A stretch of DNA of 61,992 nt from CAZKXU01 sp964556665 (GTDB lineage: Bacteria > Bdellovibrionota_C > UBA2361 > CAZKXU01), in NCBI GenBank assembly GCA_964556665.1, contig CAZKXU010000005.1, positions 1-61,992 on the forward strand, written 5' to 3'. Of this stretch, positions 43,890 to 54,400 are shown piece by piece. Every line of letters starts with the position of its first letter. Within the stretch, counting starts at the first letter, position 1. The notes under the pieces are model-generated. The model was not told where the DNA came from. It ran no database searches and worked only from the letters and a program-made list of their open reading frames with translations. The position numbers were made by a program, and so were the translations under genes.

Positions 43890-44001
43890 GTGAATAAGCA
43901 GTGAATTGAGTCTTTTAACGAGAAGTAATAGGGTGAGAATCTATTACTATTCTATATGGCTCATTAAAGTTAAACTTGCTATTGTCCGAAGAAGTTATCG
44001 T

Positions 44002-44400
44002 ATGACAAGACGTTTTTTTACTCTTTTTGCGCCTTTATTTGTACTGTTTTGGATAGCAGGAACGAACCACTGCGCAATTGAGTATATTCTTTCTGAACAT
44101 ACAGAATCCGCACAAAGCAATTGTTCAAGTCACCCTAGCAAGTCTCCAGAAGGTCATGCTGAAGGGTTTCCTTGTTCCTCAAAGTCTTTAGTTACTGTAA
44201 GGGATGGCTTCTTCGCTAAGGTCAAGGACAATCTTGGTATTGTCATATTGTCCTATTTTTTAGTTGAAGTAGGATCTCTTGAGTCGAATATTTTTATAAG
44301 CAGAGCTAGAAATCCCAAAGACGTAGAGCCAGAATCTTATGAAGAAGGCGTCCTTGACTCGCTTTCAATCGCTCCAAATGCACCTCCCATAACTGCCTAA
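44002..44400 (+). CDS. Small exported protein preceding czc genes
   Basis: About 132 residues starting at ATG 44002 (MTRRFFTLFAPLFVLFWIAG is a signal/anchor); an earlier start at 43906 would add a Tyr/Arg-rich tail without a ribosome site. The mature part contains NHCAIEYIL and further Cys (SNCSSHPSK, FPCSSK). Small Cys/His-containing exported proteins with NHC motifs often precede RND metal pumps; a periplasmic metal-binding role is inferred. Confidence 0.7.
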   Translation: MTRRFFTLFAPLFVLFWIAGTNHCAIEYILSEHTESAQSNCSSHPSKSPEGHAEGFPCSSKSLVTVRDGFFAKVKDNLGIVILSYFLVEVGSLESNIFISRARNPKDVEPESYEEGVLDSLSIAPNAPPITA

Positions 44401-44462
44401 ATATGTTTTGTTAGTAAGCGTTTCTCACTTTGATGATTACGCTTTAATTTGGAGGAATTTGC

Positions 44463-45692
44463 ATGTTGCTTATATTTCGTACTCTTTATATTTCACTGCT
44501 CTTTGTTTCTATTTTGACAGACGTAGCGTTTGCTGAAGGGCGTAAGCTTACTCTCAATGAGGCTCTCGAATTTGCACTCTCAAAAAGTCCACTGGTTGCT
44601 GAGATAGAACAAAATCGTGCTTTTTCCAGGGCGGAGGCTGTCGATGTAGCAAGACTCTCAAATCCGTCTCTTGATGCAGAACTAGCTCTTCCTCGGTCTT
44701 GGAAAGATGAACGGGGAGAGAATGAAGTATCGGTGTCTTTGACTCAAGCATTTAAACTGTCTCATGGGCCACTACGCAATCGACTTGCTGCTCTTACGAG
44801 ATCCGCAGGTTCAATAGCTCGCGAGCAAGAAATTCTTGAGCTTAGCTCAAAAGTAAGACTTGCGTATGCCAGGCTTTGGCTGCTTCAGGAGCGCGAGGCG
44901 GTTCTTTCTTCTATTGCTCCAAAAACCTTCTCACTTACTAAGTTTGTAGAAACTGGTTTGTCTCAAGGAGCTTACGGCAGGGGGGATACTGCTATATTCA
45001 AGTCAGAGGTCGCAAGAACAGAGGCTGAACTCTCTGGCATTAAAGCAGAAAAGTTTCAAGGTGCTTTTGAGCTTACCAAGCTTACAGGCGTTGATTTATC
45101 TGAACATTTGTTGCTTCCACCAGAAATCCCAACTGTTTCCGTCCAAGTCGTCATAACAAAGCTTGATGCCGATGCACTTAAGATTTTTACGAGGACTCAA
45201 ACACTTCTAGATTTAGCTCGGGCTGGCTCAGAGGTTGCAAATAGAGACGCTTTTCCCGAGTTGAGACCAAGAATCTTTTTTTCTCGATCTGACGCGGGAA
45301 CAAATTATCTTGGAGTGGGTCTTTCTATAGACCTACCTTTTTACAATCAGAATACTGCTGAAAGGATTCGCAAAACCAGCGAATTGAGCGTCTCGAAAAC
45401 GCAATTAGATTTTGTTAGGAGTCCGGACTTTAGGCATTCAGTTGTGAATGTTGCTAGCGCGTTTAATCTTAGACGACAAGAGGTCGAGGCATATAAAGCG
45501 AAGGTGCTTCCAAATATTGAAACTGCACTTGCGGCCTTTGAGGAGCAGGTACGAAATGGACAGGGCAGCGTGTTTCAACTTTGGCAAACTTCACAGTCTT
45601 ACCTAGAAACTCACGAGCGATATCTTGAGCTCTGGGCCCGGGCATTTTCAGACTATTCAGAACTTTCACTCTTAGTTGGCGAGGAACTTTAG
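44463..45692 (+). CDS. TolC-family outer membrane channel of metal efflux pump (CzcC-like)
   Basis: A 409-residue outer membrane efflux protein. A signal peptide ends near VAFAEG; two long helical halves follow with the repeat typical of TolC proteins (LTLNEALEFALSKSPLVAEIEQNRA near the start, FNLRRQEVEAYKAKVLPNIE in the second half). GGAGGA precedes ATG 44463. It forms the outer conduit for the adaptor and RND pump encoded directly downstream; adaptor ATG lies one base after its stop. Confidence 0.92.
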   Translation: MLLIFRTLYISLLFVSILTDVAFAEGRKLTLNEALEFALSKSPLVAEIEQNRAFSRAEAVDVARLSNPSLDAELALPRSWKDERGENEVSVSLTQAFKLSHGPLRNRLAALTRSAGSIAREQEILELSSKVRLAYARLWLLQEREAVLSSIAPKTFSLTKFVETGLSQGAYGRGDTAIFKSEVARTEAELSGIKAEKFQGAFELTKLTGVDLSEHLLLPPEIPTVSVQVVITKLDADALKIFTRTQTLLDLARAGSEVANRDAFPELRPRIFFSRSDAGTNYLGVGLSIDLPFYNQNTAERIRKTSELSVSKTQLDFVRSPDFRHSVVNVASAFNLRRQEVEAYKAKVLPNIETALAAFEEQVRNGQGSVFQLWQTSQSYLETHERYLELWARAFSDYSELSLLVGEEL

Positions 45693-45693
45693 T

Positions 45694-46659
45694 ATGAAAA
45701 AACTTCTTTCATTGACTTTCGTTTCACTGTTTTTTCTGTCACCAGTTTCAATGCTAGCTGACGATCAGCATGGCCACGATCACGAAAAAGCAGAAGATGA
45801 ACACGCACACGGTGATGAACATGAGCACGGACATGAGGAGGCTGGACCAACAGCGCTTTCTGATGAAGCGCTGTCCCGTTTTGGCATCGAACTAAAAAAC
45901 GCAGGTCCAGGCGAGGTACATGAAGGCATTCAGGTATCGGGGCGAATAGTACCAGTTGATGAAAAACTCGCACATGTAAGTCCACGTTTTGCCGGTGTCA
46001 TAAAAGAAGTAAAGGCGAAAGTTGGCGATGTGGTAAAAGCTGATACTCTGCTTGCGGTACTTCAGAACAATCAGAACCTCCAAACCTTCTCGCTTTACCC
46101 CTCCATTCCAGGCACTGTGATTAAACGCCATGCAACACTTGGCGAGACAGTAAGAGAGGAGGATGTTATTTTTATCGTTGCCGATCTCTCTGAAGTCTGG
46201 GCAGAGCTTGCAGTTTATAAACAGGATGTTGATCAAGTTAAAGTCGGTCAAAAAGTCATTTTGTCGATCGCCTCTCATATGCAGCCGATTCAAGGTGAAG
46301 TGGTTTTTTTCTCTCCGATAACTGAAGAGAAAACTCAATCTAGACTGGCTCGTGTACGGATTAAGAATCCAGATCCTCACTTCTCGCCTGGTGCCTTTGT
46401 CTCAGGACGGATTGCAACAAAGAGTTCCAACGTACCTGTACTAATTGACACAAGCGCCGTTCAAAGAATTGAGGGGAAGGAAGTTGTATTCATTCGCAAA
46501 GGTGATTCATTCGAGGTGCGCTCAGTTGTAACAGGAAGAGTTGACGATACAGACATAGAAATTCTTTTGGGGCTTAAAGGTGGTGAGAAATATGCCTCCG
46601 GTAACACATTTATTCTTAAGGCCGACCTTGGAAAAAGCGAAGCGGAGCATCAACACTAA
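45694..46659 (+). CDS. RND periplasmic adaptor, CzcB-like, His-rich
   Basis: About 321 residues from ATG 45694 (a TTG at 45676 lies inside the preceding gene). Signal peptide to about SMLADD, then a His/Glu/Asp-rich stretch (HGHDHEKAEDEHAHGDEHEH) likely to bind divalent metals. The membrane-fusion core follows with ISGRIV-like barrel-sandwich strands (LAHVSPRFAGVIKEVKAKVGDVVK, GETVREEDVIFIVADLSEVWAEL) and the beta-barrel. Connects CzcC-like channel with the CzcA-like pump; His-rich head fits Zn/Co/Cd/Ni delivery. Confidence 0.92.
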   Translation: MKKLLSLTFVSLFFLSPVSMLADDQHGHDHEKAEDEHAHGDEHEHGHEEAGPTALSDEALSRFGIELKNAGPGEVHEGIQVSGRIVPVDEKLAHVSPRFAGVIKEVKAKVGDVVKADTLLAVLQNNQNLQTFSLYPSIPGTVIKRHATLGETVREEDVIFIVADLSEVWAELAVYKQDVDQVKVGQKVILSIASHMQPIQGEVVFFSPITEEKTQSRLARVRIKNPDPHFSPGAFVSGRIATKSSNVPVLIDTSAVQRIEGKEVVFIRKGDSFEVRSVVTGRVDDTDIEILLGLKGGEKYASGNTFILKADLGKSEAEHQH

Positions 46660-46671
46660 AGGGAGTCTAGT

Positions 46672-49600
46672 ATGTTAGAGCGTGTTATTGAATTTTCGAT
46701 TAAACACCGATACTTAGTCGTTTTGCTTACGATTGTGGGAGCCTCGTTTGGTGTTCGGGCTCTCTTAAACCTGCCGATTGATGCTGTTCCTGATATCACC
46801 AATAATCAAATTCAGATCAATACTGTCTATCAAGGCTTTGCTCCAGCAGAGATTGAGAAGCAGGTAACTTTTCCAGTAGAGACAGCACTTGCAGGAATTT
46901 CCGGCCTTGAATACACGCGGTCTTTGTCGCGTAACGGCTTCTCGCAAGTAACAGCAGTATTCTCTGATGAAGTAAACATCTATTTCGCGAGGCAACAAGT
47001 TGGAGAGCGCTTGCAAGAAGCACGCGAAAGTATGCCTATTGGCGCAGAGCCCAAAATGGGTGCAATCTCGACCGGACTCGGTGAAGTTTACATGTGGACG
47101 GTGGAGTACGAGCATCCAAAGGGAAAAGGGGCCGAGGTTCAACACGGTCAGCCCGGATGGCAAAACGACGGCACATACTTGACTGAGAGGGGACGGCGAT
47201 TAAGCGGAGAAATTGAACTTGCAGCATATCTCCGCGAAATTCAGGACTGGGTAATTCGTCCACAGATAAGGAATGTACCTGCCGTTGCTGGCGTTGATGC
47301 CATTGGTGGGTACGTAAAACATTATGTTGTTGAAATTGATCCTGCGAAACTCCTAGCAGTTGATCTATCAATTGCCGAGATTACTGAAGCACTTGAAAAG
47401 AGCAACTTAAGTACTGGTGCTGGTTTTATAGAACATCGCGGCGAAGCTTTTGTTGTACGAGCAGCTAGTTTACTTGGAAATGAAAACCAGATCGAACAAG
47501 TGATAGTTACAGAGCGAGATGGTGTCCCTATTCGAGTGGGCCAAGTAGCGCGAGTAACCATAGGAAAGGAGCTCCGTACTGGATCTGCTACCGAGAACGG
47601 AGAGGAAGTCGTAGTGGGAACTGCTTTAATGCTAATCGGAGAGAATAGCAGAACAGTTGCGAAAAACGTTGATGATAAGCTGCATGAGGTAAATAAAGCG
47701 TTGCCACCTGGAATAATTGCAAAGACGGTTCTTAACAGAACTAAACTTGTTGATGCTACTATTAGCACAGTGAAGAGGAATCTTTTTGAAGGGGCTGTGC
47801 TCGTTATCGCGGTGCTTTTACTTCTTCTTGGTAACATGAGAGCTGCCGTAATTACAGCGACCGCCATTCCACTTAGTATGTTACTCACAGCAATAGGAAT
47901 GGTTCAAGGGAAAATATCTGGAAACTTGATGAGCCTTGGAGCGATTGACTTTGGACTCATCGTGGATGGAGCAGTAATTATCGTTGAAAACTGTCTAAGA
48001 CATTTATCCGAGGAACAACACGAGAAAGGAAGAGCCCTTACGCTGAGTGAGCGTCTCGCTGTCGTCATAACTGCGACTAAGGAAATGATTCAGCCGTCTG
48101 TTTTTGGACAAGGAATTATTATTACCGTTTATATACCAATCCTAACTCTCACAGGAACAGAGGGTAAGATGTTTCATCCAATGGCCGTAACAGTTATTTT
48201 TGCACTCGTAGCAGCCTTCATCTTATCACTGACTTTTATCCCAGCGATGGTTGCAATTTTCTTTAGCGGATCGATTAGTGAGAAAGATGTTAAGATTATC
48301 TCAATTGCAAAGGGAGTTTACGTTACACTTCTTGAAAAAGCACTAAAAGTACGTGGAACGCTTATCCTTGGTTCTTCCGTAATCTTTCTTTTTTCTGTGC
48401 TTATTTTCTTGCGACTCGGCCAGGAGTTTATTCCTTCCTTAGACGAGAAAGATATTGCGATGCATGCTATGAGAATTCCTAGCACCGGGATTACTCAGTC
48501 TACAGAAATGCAGTTTGAAGTTGAAAAGACAGTATCAAAGATACCTGAGGTAAAGTTTGTTTTTTCCAAGACAGGCACAGCTGAGATGGCCGCTGACCCT
48601 ATGCCACCAAACGTGTCGGACACATTCATCATTCTGAAACCAAGAAATGAATGGCCTAGTCCTGATGAGGATAAAGCCACCGTTATCAAGCGCATTCAGG
48701 AATCAGTTGCAACTGTTCCTGGCAACAATTATGAGTTCACTCAACCGATCCAGATGCGTTTTAATGAACTTATCTCTGGTGTAAGAAGTGACGTAGCGGT
48801 AAAAGTTTACGGCGAAGATTTTGAAGTGATACTTCCAGTGGCAAATCAGCTTGCTTCTGTTCTTCGATCCACGCCTGGGGGCAGTGATGTCAAGGTTGAG
48901 CAAGTTTCCGGCCTGCCTTTTATAAACATCACAATTGATCTGCTTAAAGCAGGCAAGCTAGGCCTACGTCCCGCAGATATCCATACGGCAATTGCTACTG
49001 CAGTACGAGGACAGGAAGTCGGTTTCGTTTTAGAAGGAGATAGGCGGTTTGATATCGTCGTGCGTTTTCCAGAAGAGTTGCGAAAAAATCCAGAGGCAAT
49101 CAAGCTCTTGCCGATTGCGGTACCTTGGAGCGCAGATTCAAGGTCGCTTTCACTTCATGACGACAAAGCAGACATGATTGATGCTAGACCTAGGACTATT
49201 CCGCTTGCAGAAATTGCAACGATTGAGATTACTGAGGGTCCAAATCAGATCAGTCGCGAAAATGGAAAGCGTAGAATTGTAGTCCAAGCCAATGTAAGAG
49301 GGAGAGATCTTGGGTCCTATGTAGCGGAGATACAGAATCGCATCGATAATGAAATAAAGCTCCCTTCTGGTTCGTGGCTTGCTTGGGGTGGACAATTTGA
49401 AAATCTTGTAAAAGCCAAGGCACGGTTATTTATAGTAGTCCCACTCTGTCTTTTTCTAATTTTTTTACTTCTCTTTTCTACTTTTAACTCAGTACGCGAT
49501 GCGCTCGTTGTTTTTAGTGGAGTACCACTTGCATTGCCAGGCGGAGTACTAGCACTCTGGCTAAGAGGAATGCCGTTTTCGATCTCTGCTGCAATTGGCT

Positions 49601-49932
49601 TTATTGCTCTTTCCGGAGTGGCTGTACTGAATGGGCTAGTGATGGTGAGTTTTATTAAGAAGCTTGCACAAAATTTGCCTCTTCAGCGTGCGGTCGTAGA
49701 TGGAGCGATTACTCGTCTGCGACCCGTTCTTATGACTGCACTTGTGGCCTCGCTCGGCTTTGTTCCGATGGCTCTTGCAACAGGAACTGGTGCTGAGGTT
49801 CAGCGTCCATTGGCAACTGTTGTTATTGGAGGATTGATTACTGCCACCATTTTGACCCTTTTTGTGCTTCCCGCGCTCTATTCAATGTTTGGGAGAGAAC
49901 AGTTTAATATTATTAATTCTGAGAAGGAGTAG
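46672..49932 (+). CDS. RND heavy-metal efflux pump, CzcA-like
   Basis: A 1086-residue RND transporter. Helix 4 carries DFGLIVDGAVIIVEN, the proton-relay pattern typical of the Zn/Co/Cd (HME1) pumps. The periplasmic porter domain contains the CzcA-type insert HPKGKGAEVQHGQPGW and DWVIRPQIRNVPAV. Twelve transmembrane helices are evident. It exports periplasmic or cytoplasmic divalent cations with proton energy. Third gene of the czcCBA-like operon; 12 bases after the adaptor. Confidence 0.95.
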   Translation: MLERVIEFSIKHRYLVVLLTIVGASFGVRALLNLPIDAVPDITNNQIQINTVYQGFAPAEIEKQVTFPVETALAGISGLEYTRSLSRNGFSQVTAVFSDEVNIYFARQQVGERLQEARESMPIGAEPKMGAISTGLGEVYMWTVEYEHPKGKGAEVQHGQPGWQNDGTYLTERGRRLSGEIELAAYLREIQDWVIRPQIRNVPAVAGVDAIGGYVKHYVVEIDPAKLLAVDLSIAEITEALEKSNLSTGAGFIEHRGEAFVVRAASLLGNENQIEQVIVTERDGVPIRVGQVARVTIGKELRTGSATENGEEVVVGTALMLIGENSRTVAKNVDDKLHEVNKALPPGIIAKTVLNRTKLVDATISTVKRNLFEGAVLVIAVLLLLLGNMRAAVITATAIPLSMLLTAIGMVQGKISGNLMSLGAIDFGLIVDGAVIIVENCLRHLSEEQHEKGRALTLSERLAVVITATKEMIQPSVFGQGIIITVYIPILTLTGTEGKMFHPMAVTVIFALVAAFILSLTFIPAMVAIFFSGSISEKDVKIISIAKGVYVTLLEKALKVRGTLILGSSVIFLFSVLIFLRLGQEFIPSLDEKDIAMHAMRIPSTGITQSTEMQFEVEKTVSKIPEVKFVFSKTGTAEMAADPMPPNVSDTFIILKPRNEWPSPDEDKATVIKRIQESVATVPGNNYEFTQPIQMRFNELISGVRSDVAVKVYGEDFEVILPVANQLASVLRSTPGGSDVKVEQVSGLPFINITIDLLKAGKLGLRPADIHTAIATAVRGQEVGFVLEGDRRFDIVVRFPEELRKNPEAIKLLPIAVPWSADSRSLSLHDDKADMIDARPRTIPLAEIATIEITEGPNQISRENGKRRIVVQANVRGRDLGSYVAEIQNRIDNEIKLPSGSWLAWGGQFENLVKAKARLFIVVPLCLFLIFLLLFSTFNSVRDALVVFSGVPLALPGGVLALWLRGMPFSISAAIGFIALSGVAVLNGLVMVSFIKKLAQNLPLQRAVVDGAITRLRPVLMTALVASLGFVPMALATGTGAEVQRPLATVVIGGLITATILTLFVLPALYSMFGREQFNIINSEKE

Positions 49933-49936
49933 GTCT

Positions 49937-50335
49937 ATGAAATGTTTTGCAATTGTCATATTGATTTTGTGCTTTACTTTGATTGGCTGTTCGACTCAGC
50001 GTATCGACCTGGAGCGCTCGGGTTATCTCCGGGTGAAAGAGAGTAGTCCGAGTAACACATGGCTTCTAACGTCAGTTTATGAAGTGGATGAGTCGCTAGT
50101 TGTAACAGGGACAATCTCCCAAGGAACGCTTTCAAATTTGCACTTGCCTGGGCATATTGATATCAGAGTAGTAAATGAAGTTGGCGAAGAGATCTATTTA
50201 GTGAAAGCTAGCCTTCACCGTGTACCAGTAGCTAGAAGGCGAGTTCATCCCATGGCATTCTCTGTAACCTTTCCTGCTATGCCGCCAAAAGGTTCCATGG
50301 TGGAAGTTGTTTATGACAGGGAAACACATCTTTAG
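49937..50335 (+). CDS. Small lipoprotein of czc operon
   Basis: 132 residues starting at ATG 49937, four bases past the CzcA-like stop and with AAGGAG at the proper distance. FAIVILILCFTLIGCS is a lipoprotein signal with Cys near 17. The mature part is beta-rich (SLVVTGTISQGTLSNLHLPGHIDIRVV). No named family; probably an accessory periplasmic protein of the pump, by operon position only. Confidence 0.82.
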   Translation: MKCFAIVILILCFTLIGCSTQRIDLERSGYLRVKESSPSNTWLLTSVYEVDESLVVTGTISQGTLSNLHLPGHIDIRVVNEVGEEIYLVKASLHRVPVARRRVHPMAFSVTFPAMPPKGSMVEVVYDRETHL

Positions 50336-50379
50336 ATGTATAGATATTAGATGATTTTTTACAAAGGAAATTAAATTGT

Positions 50380-51363
50380 ATGAACTTTTTTGTACAAAGA
50401 GTTTTTTTTACAGCGGTATTGATTCCTTCAATTGCTTTTGCCAATCATGGACCGGAAACAAGTGGCGGTAGTACCGGTGTTAAGTCTGCGGGTACAATCA
50501 ACCAGGGGCAATTAAAGTTAGTTATTCGTGAGGACGTTACAAAATATAAGAGCATAGGTATCGAAGAAGAGCAAGAAATAGCTGGGCATGAAGGTAGCTT
50601 TCACTCTATTAATCGTGCTTTTCTTACTAGTTTCGATATTTCTTATGGATTGATGGAGGACTTTGAAATAGGTGCCGACATTGGGTGGTATGCAGCGCGA
50701 GAGTTTAGAGATTTTACATCACATGAGGGGTTTTTTACAAAACATTTAGATGATTCAGATGAAAGTAACTTTGCGTTAGCAGATCCTGAGGGCAGTACCG
50801 ATCTCACTATTCATGGCAAGTATGGCATCGTCTCTACCCATGATCACTGTTTTTCTCTAATAGGGGGAATTATATTTCCAATAGGAAAAGATGACGAACG
50901 ATTAAGCAGCGGAGAGGTTATTGAACCATCCAGCCAACCGGGTACGGGGCAATATGGATATAAAATGGGATTGGCATATTCGAGGTCTCTTACCTCTCAC
51001 GCTTCATTCGATATGAGTACAATTTATTCTCTAAGAGAGTCGCGAGATTCATTTACTATAGGCGACAGAGCTGACTCTGGCCTGGCGCTCGCCTACCGCC
51101 TTACTGACTCACATCATGATTTTCCTCAAGTAAGTCTATTCGGAGAACTTTCTCATGCCTGGTTGGGTAAAGATGAGAAGCATGGAGAAGTAGATAACAA
51201 TAGTGGAGGCAATGCTGTTTTTCTTTCCCCTGGTTTTAGAATTCGAATAAATGATAAAGTCGGCATTAGTTTATTTCCTAGTTTTCCAATAATTCAAGAC
51301 TTAAATGGCCATCAGGTAGAAACGAAACTTAAGGTAGCCGCTGTCCTCACATTACTTCTTTAG
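50380..51363 (+). CDS. Outer-membrane-type beta-barrel protein, unknown
   Basis: A 327-residue protein with signal peptide ending near IAFANHG and alternating beta-strand segments rich in aromatic and Gly residues (FEIGADIGWYAAREF, GFRIRINDKVGISLFPSFPI). It ends in LKVAAVLTLLL, without the terminal Phe. Such transporter-like barrels often close metal-efflux operons, possibly as porins or sensors of the outer membrane; the exact role is unknown. His residues at the mature start (NHGPE) are usual in this group. Confidence 0.78.
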   Translation: MNFFVQRVFFTAVLIPSIAFANHGPETSGGSTGVKSAGTINQGQLKLVIREDVTKYKSIGIEEEQEIAGHEGSFHSINRAFLTSFDISYGLMEDFEIGADIGWYAAREFRDFTSHEGFFTKHLDDSDESNFALADPEGSTDLTIHGKYGIVSTHDHCFSLIGGIIFPIGKDDERLSSGEVIEPSSQPGTGQYGYKMGLAYSRSLTSHASFDMSTIYSLRESRDSFTIGDRADSGLALAYRLTDSHHDFPQVSLFGELSHAWLGKDEKHGEVDNNSGGNAVFLSPGFRIRINDKVGISLFPSFPIIQDLNGHQVETKLKVAAVLTLLL

Positions 51364-51469
51364 TATTTGTCCGTACTTAGTTGATTTAAAACTCATCTAG
51401 CTCATTACCATCTTCAAACTCAGGGTTAGAATTTATAGAGGCACAACGAACTAGTAATCAGAAAATAGT

Positions 51470-54400
51470 TTAGCGGTGTCTATGTCGCCACCAGAGATAA
51501 TAGGCTGGAGGATAAACTAGTAACTCAAGAATAAAACTTGTTGCGAGTCCTCCAATCATAGGAGTAGCTATGCGGCGCATTACATCGGCCCCAGCGCCGG
51601 TTGAAAACATAATCGGAACAAGCCCCATAAAGGCCGCCATTACTGTCATCATCTTAGGACGAATTCGCTTTGCAGCCCCATGAACCACTGCCTCTCTAAA
51701 CTCCTCCACTGAATTTAGTTTCCCATTAGCTTTTGCCTCATTCCGCGAGAGGTCAAGATACATCAGCATAAAAACACCAGTCTCGGCATCAAGGCCCATG
51801 AGTGCTATCATCCCGACCCATACGGCTATGGAGACATGATAATCTAATAGAAATAAAAGCCAGACTGCCCCCACCAAAGAGAAAGGCACGGCGAGAAGCA
51901 CAAGCCCAGTTGAGAAGACTGAGCCGGTGTTAACATAGAGAAGCAGTCCTATAAGGATAATTGTTAGGGGGACTATGAAAGTAAGTCGCTCTTTGACCCG
52001 CCGCATATTCTCATATTGTCCGCTCCATTGTAGCACGTAACCAGGAGGAAGCTTTACTTGAGAACTGACCGCAGCCCTCGCCTCATCAAGAAAGCTGCCG
52101 ATATCCCTATCGGCAAGATCAACGTAGATATATCCAACCCGTAATCCCTGGTCATTTCGGATCATGCTGGGGCCTTCGAGCATTTCGATCTTTGCTACCT
52201 GTTCCAGTGGAACGTGGGCTCCACTTGGAGTAGGTAGGAGTACACGGCGCAGCGCGCTAATATCTTCTCTGTATCCACGATCGTACCTAACGTTTACTGA
52301 ATAGCGCTCACGGCCTTCGACAGTTGTTGTAATGTTTTCGCCACCAATCGCTGAGGCAATGACCATCTGAGCTTCGGCTATAGAAACCCCATATCTAGCA
52401 AGTGCAACACGATCTAATACAATATCTAAGTAGTAACCATCTGCGACTCGCTCTGCTAGAACGTTTCGAGTACCAGTAACAGTGCGTACTACCCGCTCAA
52501 CATCTTCGCTTACCTGTTGGATGACCGTTAGATCATCTCCGAGTACTTTTATCCCAACAGGAGTGCGAATACCTGTTGATAGCATGTCAATTCTGTTTTT
52601 GATCGGCATCGTCCAAATATTTGGGATCCCAGCAAACTTTAGTTTGGCATCCATCGCTGCTTGAAGTTCCTCAAAGGTTCTATGAGGTGGCGTAATCCAT
52701 GCAAATAGGAAATGAAGAGCTTGTGGCAGATCCGAATACCATCGCTCTACTGTTGGCCACTCAGATGTCGGCTTTAAGACTACAGTGGTTTCAACCATAG
52801 AGAAGGGAGCAGGATCAGTTGGAGTCTCAGCCCTTCCTGCTTTTCCGAACACTGACTGCACTTCAGGGAACTCTTTGATTATCTTATCTTGAAGCTGAAT
52901 AACTCTCTTTGCCTCTGTAACAGACATTCCAGGAAGTGCGGTCGGCATATAGAGAAATGCCCCTTCATTAAGAGGCGGCATGAATTCAGTTCCGAGCTTG
53001 AAGTACACTGGAATAGTAATAGCAACAATCAAAGCTGCCCCCACTAGCACCATACGCGAGTTATCAAGTGACCATCGTACAATCGGTTCGTAAAATGCAA
53101 TAAGTCTACGACTAATCGGATGTTTCTCTTCTGGGTAATAGCGTCCTACAAATATGGAGGTACATATTCGGCTGAGCCATAAAGGTGAGAAGGTAAAGGG
53201 CTCCATTCTGGTAAAGAGCATTCTAAGGGCTGGATCCAATGTGACAGCAAGCAGTGCCGCTAGCGCCATCGCCAAAGTTTTTGACATCGCAAGCGGGGTA
53301 AAAAGTCGGCCCTCTTGGTCAACAAGTGTGAAGATCGGTAGGAATGAAACCGCGATAAGAAGTAGTGAAAAGAACACAGACGGCCCTACTTCTTTTAGTG
53401 CTGAAAGCCTAACTTCGTGAAAATCTGCTTTGCGGCCAGAACTTTGCCACTCTTCAAGTCGCTTGTAAGCATTCTCAACCTCTACAATCGCGCCATCTAC
53501 AAGCACACCTATTGAGATAGCGATTCCGGCTAGAGACATAATGTTTGAAGTAAGTCCCATTAGGTACATCGGAATAAAAGCTAGAAAGACAGAGATGGGA
53601 ATTGTAGCGATAGGGACTATGGCCGATGGAAAGTGCCAAAGGAAAAGCAGAATTACTAAGCTTACAATTATAACTTCTAGTACCAACTCATGGGTCAAAG
53701 TATCTATGGCGGCTTTGACTAAGTCAGAGCGATCGTACACGGGCACGATTTTCACCCCGTGCGGCAGGCTCGGTTCTATCTCTTTGATTCGCTCTTTAAC
53801 TCTATCAATTACATTTAAGACATTCTCATCCTGGCGCATCACCACAATCCCGCCAACCGTATCACCACGTCCGTTAAGGTCAGCTACCCCGCGCCTAATA
53901 TCAGGGCCTAGTTCAACACGAGCAATGTTTTTTACAAGGATCGGAACACCTGCTTTTGGTTCAACGGTGACAACTATCTCTTTTATGTCATCAATCGATT
54001 TTACATATCCGCGCCCCCGTATCATGTACTCGCGGTCACCAAACTCAATGACCCGTCCTCCAGTCTCCGCGTTTCCGTTTCGCACCGCTTCTGTAAGGTC
54101 GAGTAGGGAGATGTTGTAGGCTGCCAGTCGATTTGGGTCGACAAGGATCTGATACTGCTTTACAAATCCTCCGATTGAAGCAACTTCTGCGACTCCAGGA
54201 ACAGATTGCAGAAGAAATTTTAATTGCCAATCTTGAATCGAGCGTAGCTCGCCTAAGTTTTTCTCATTGGCTGCATCGACTAGAGCGTATTGATATACCC
54301 AACCAACACTAGTGGCATCTGGGCCGATTTCAGTTTTAACTTCTTCAGGTAATCGCGCTTGAATTTTACTTAAGTATTCAAGTACCCGGCTCCGTGCCCA

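Noticed and set aside
45892..46380. 162-codon minus-strand ORF inside the CzcB-like gene
   Set aside because: Antisense shadow; no ribosome site or conserved motif.
47322..47888. 188-codon minus-strand ORF inside the CzcA-like gene
   Set aside because: Antisense shadow of a clear RND gene; Ser/Thr-rich and without family features.
53541..54119. 192-codon plus-strand ORF inside cusA
   Set aside because: Antisense shadow of the conserved pump gene.
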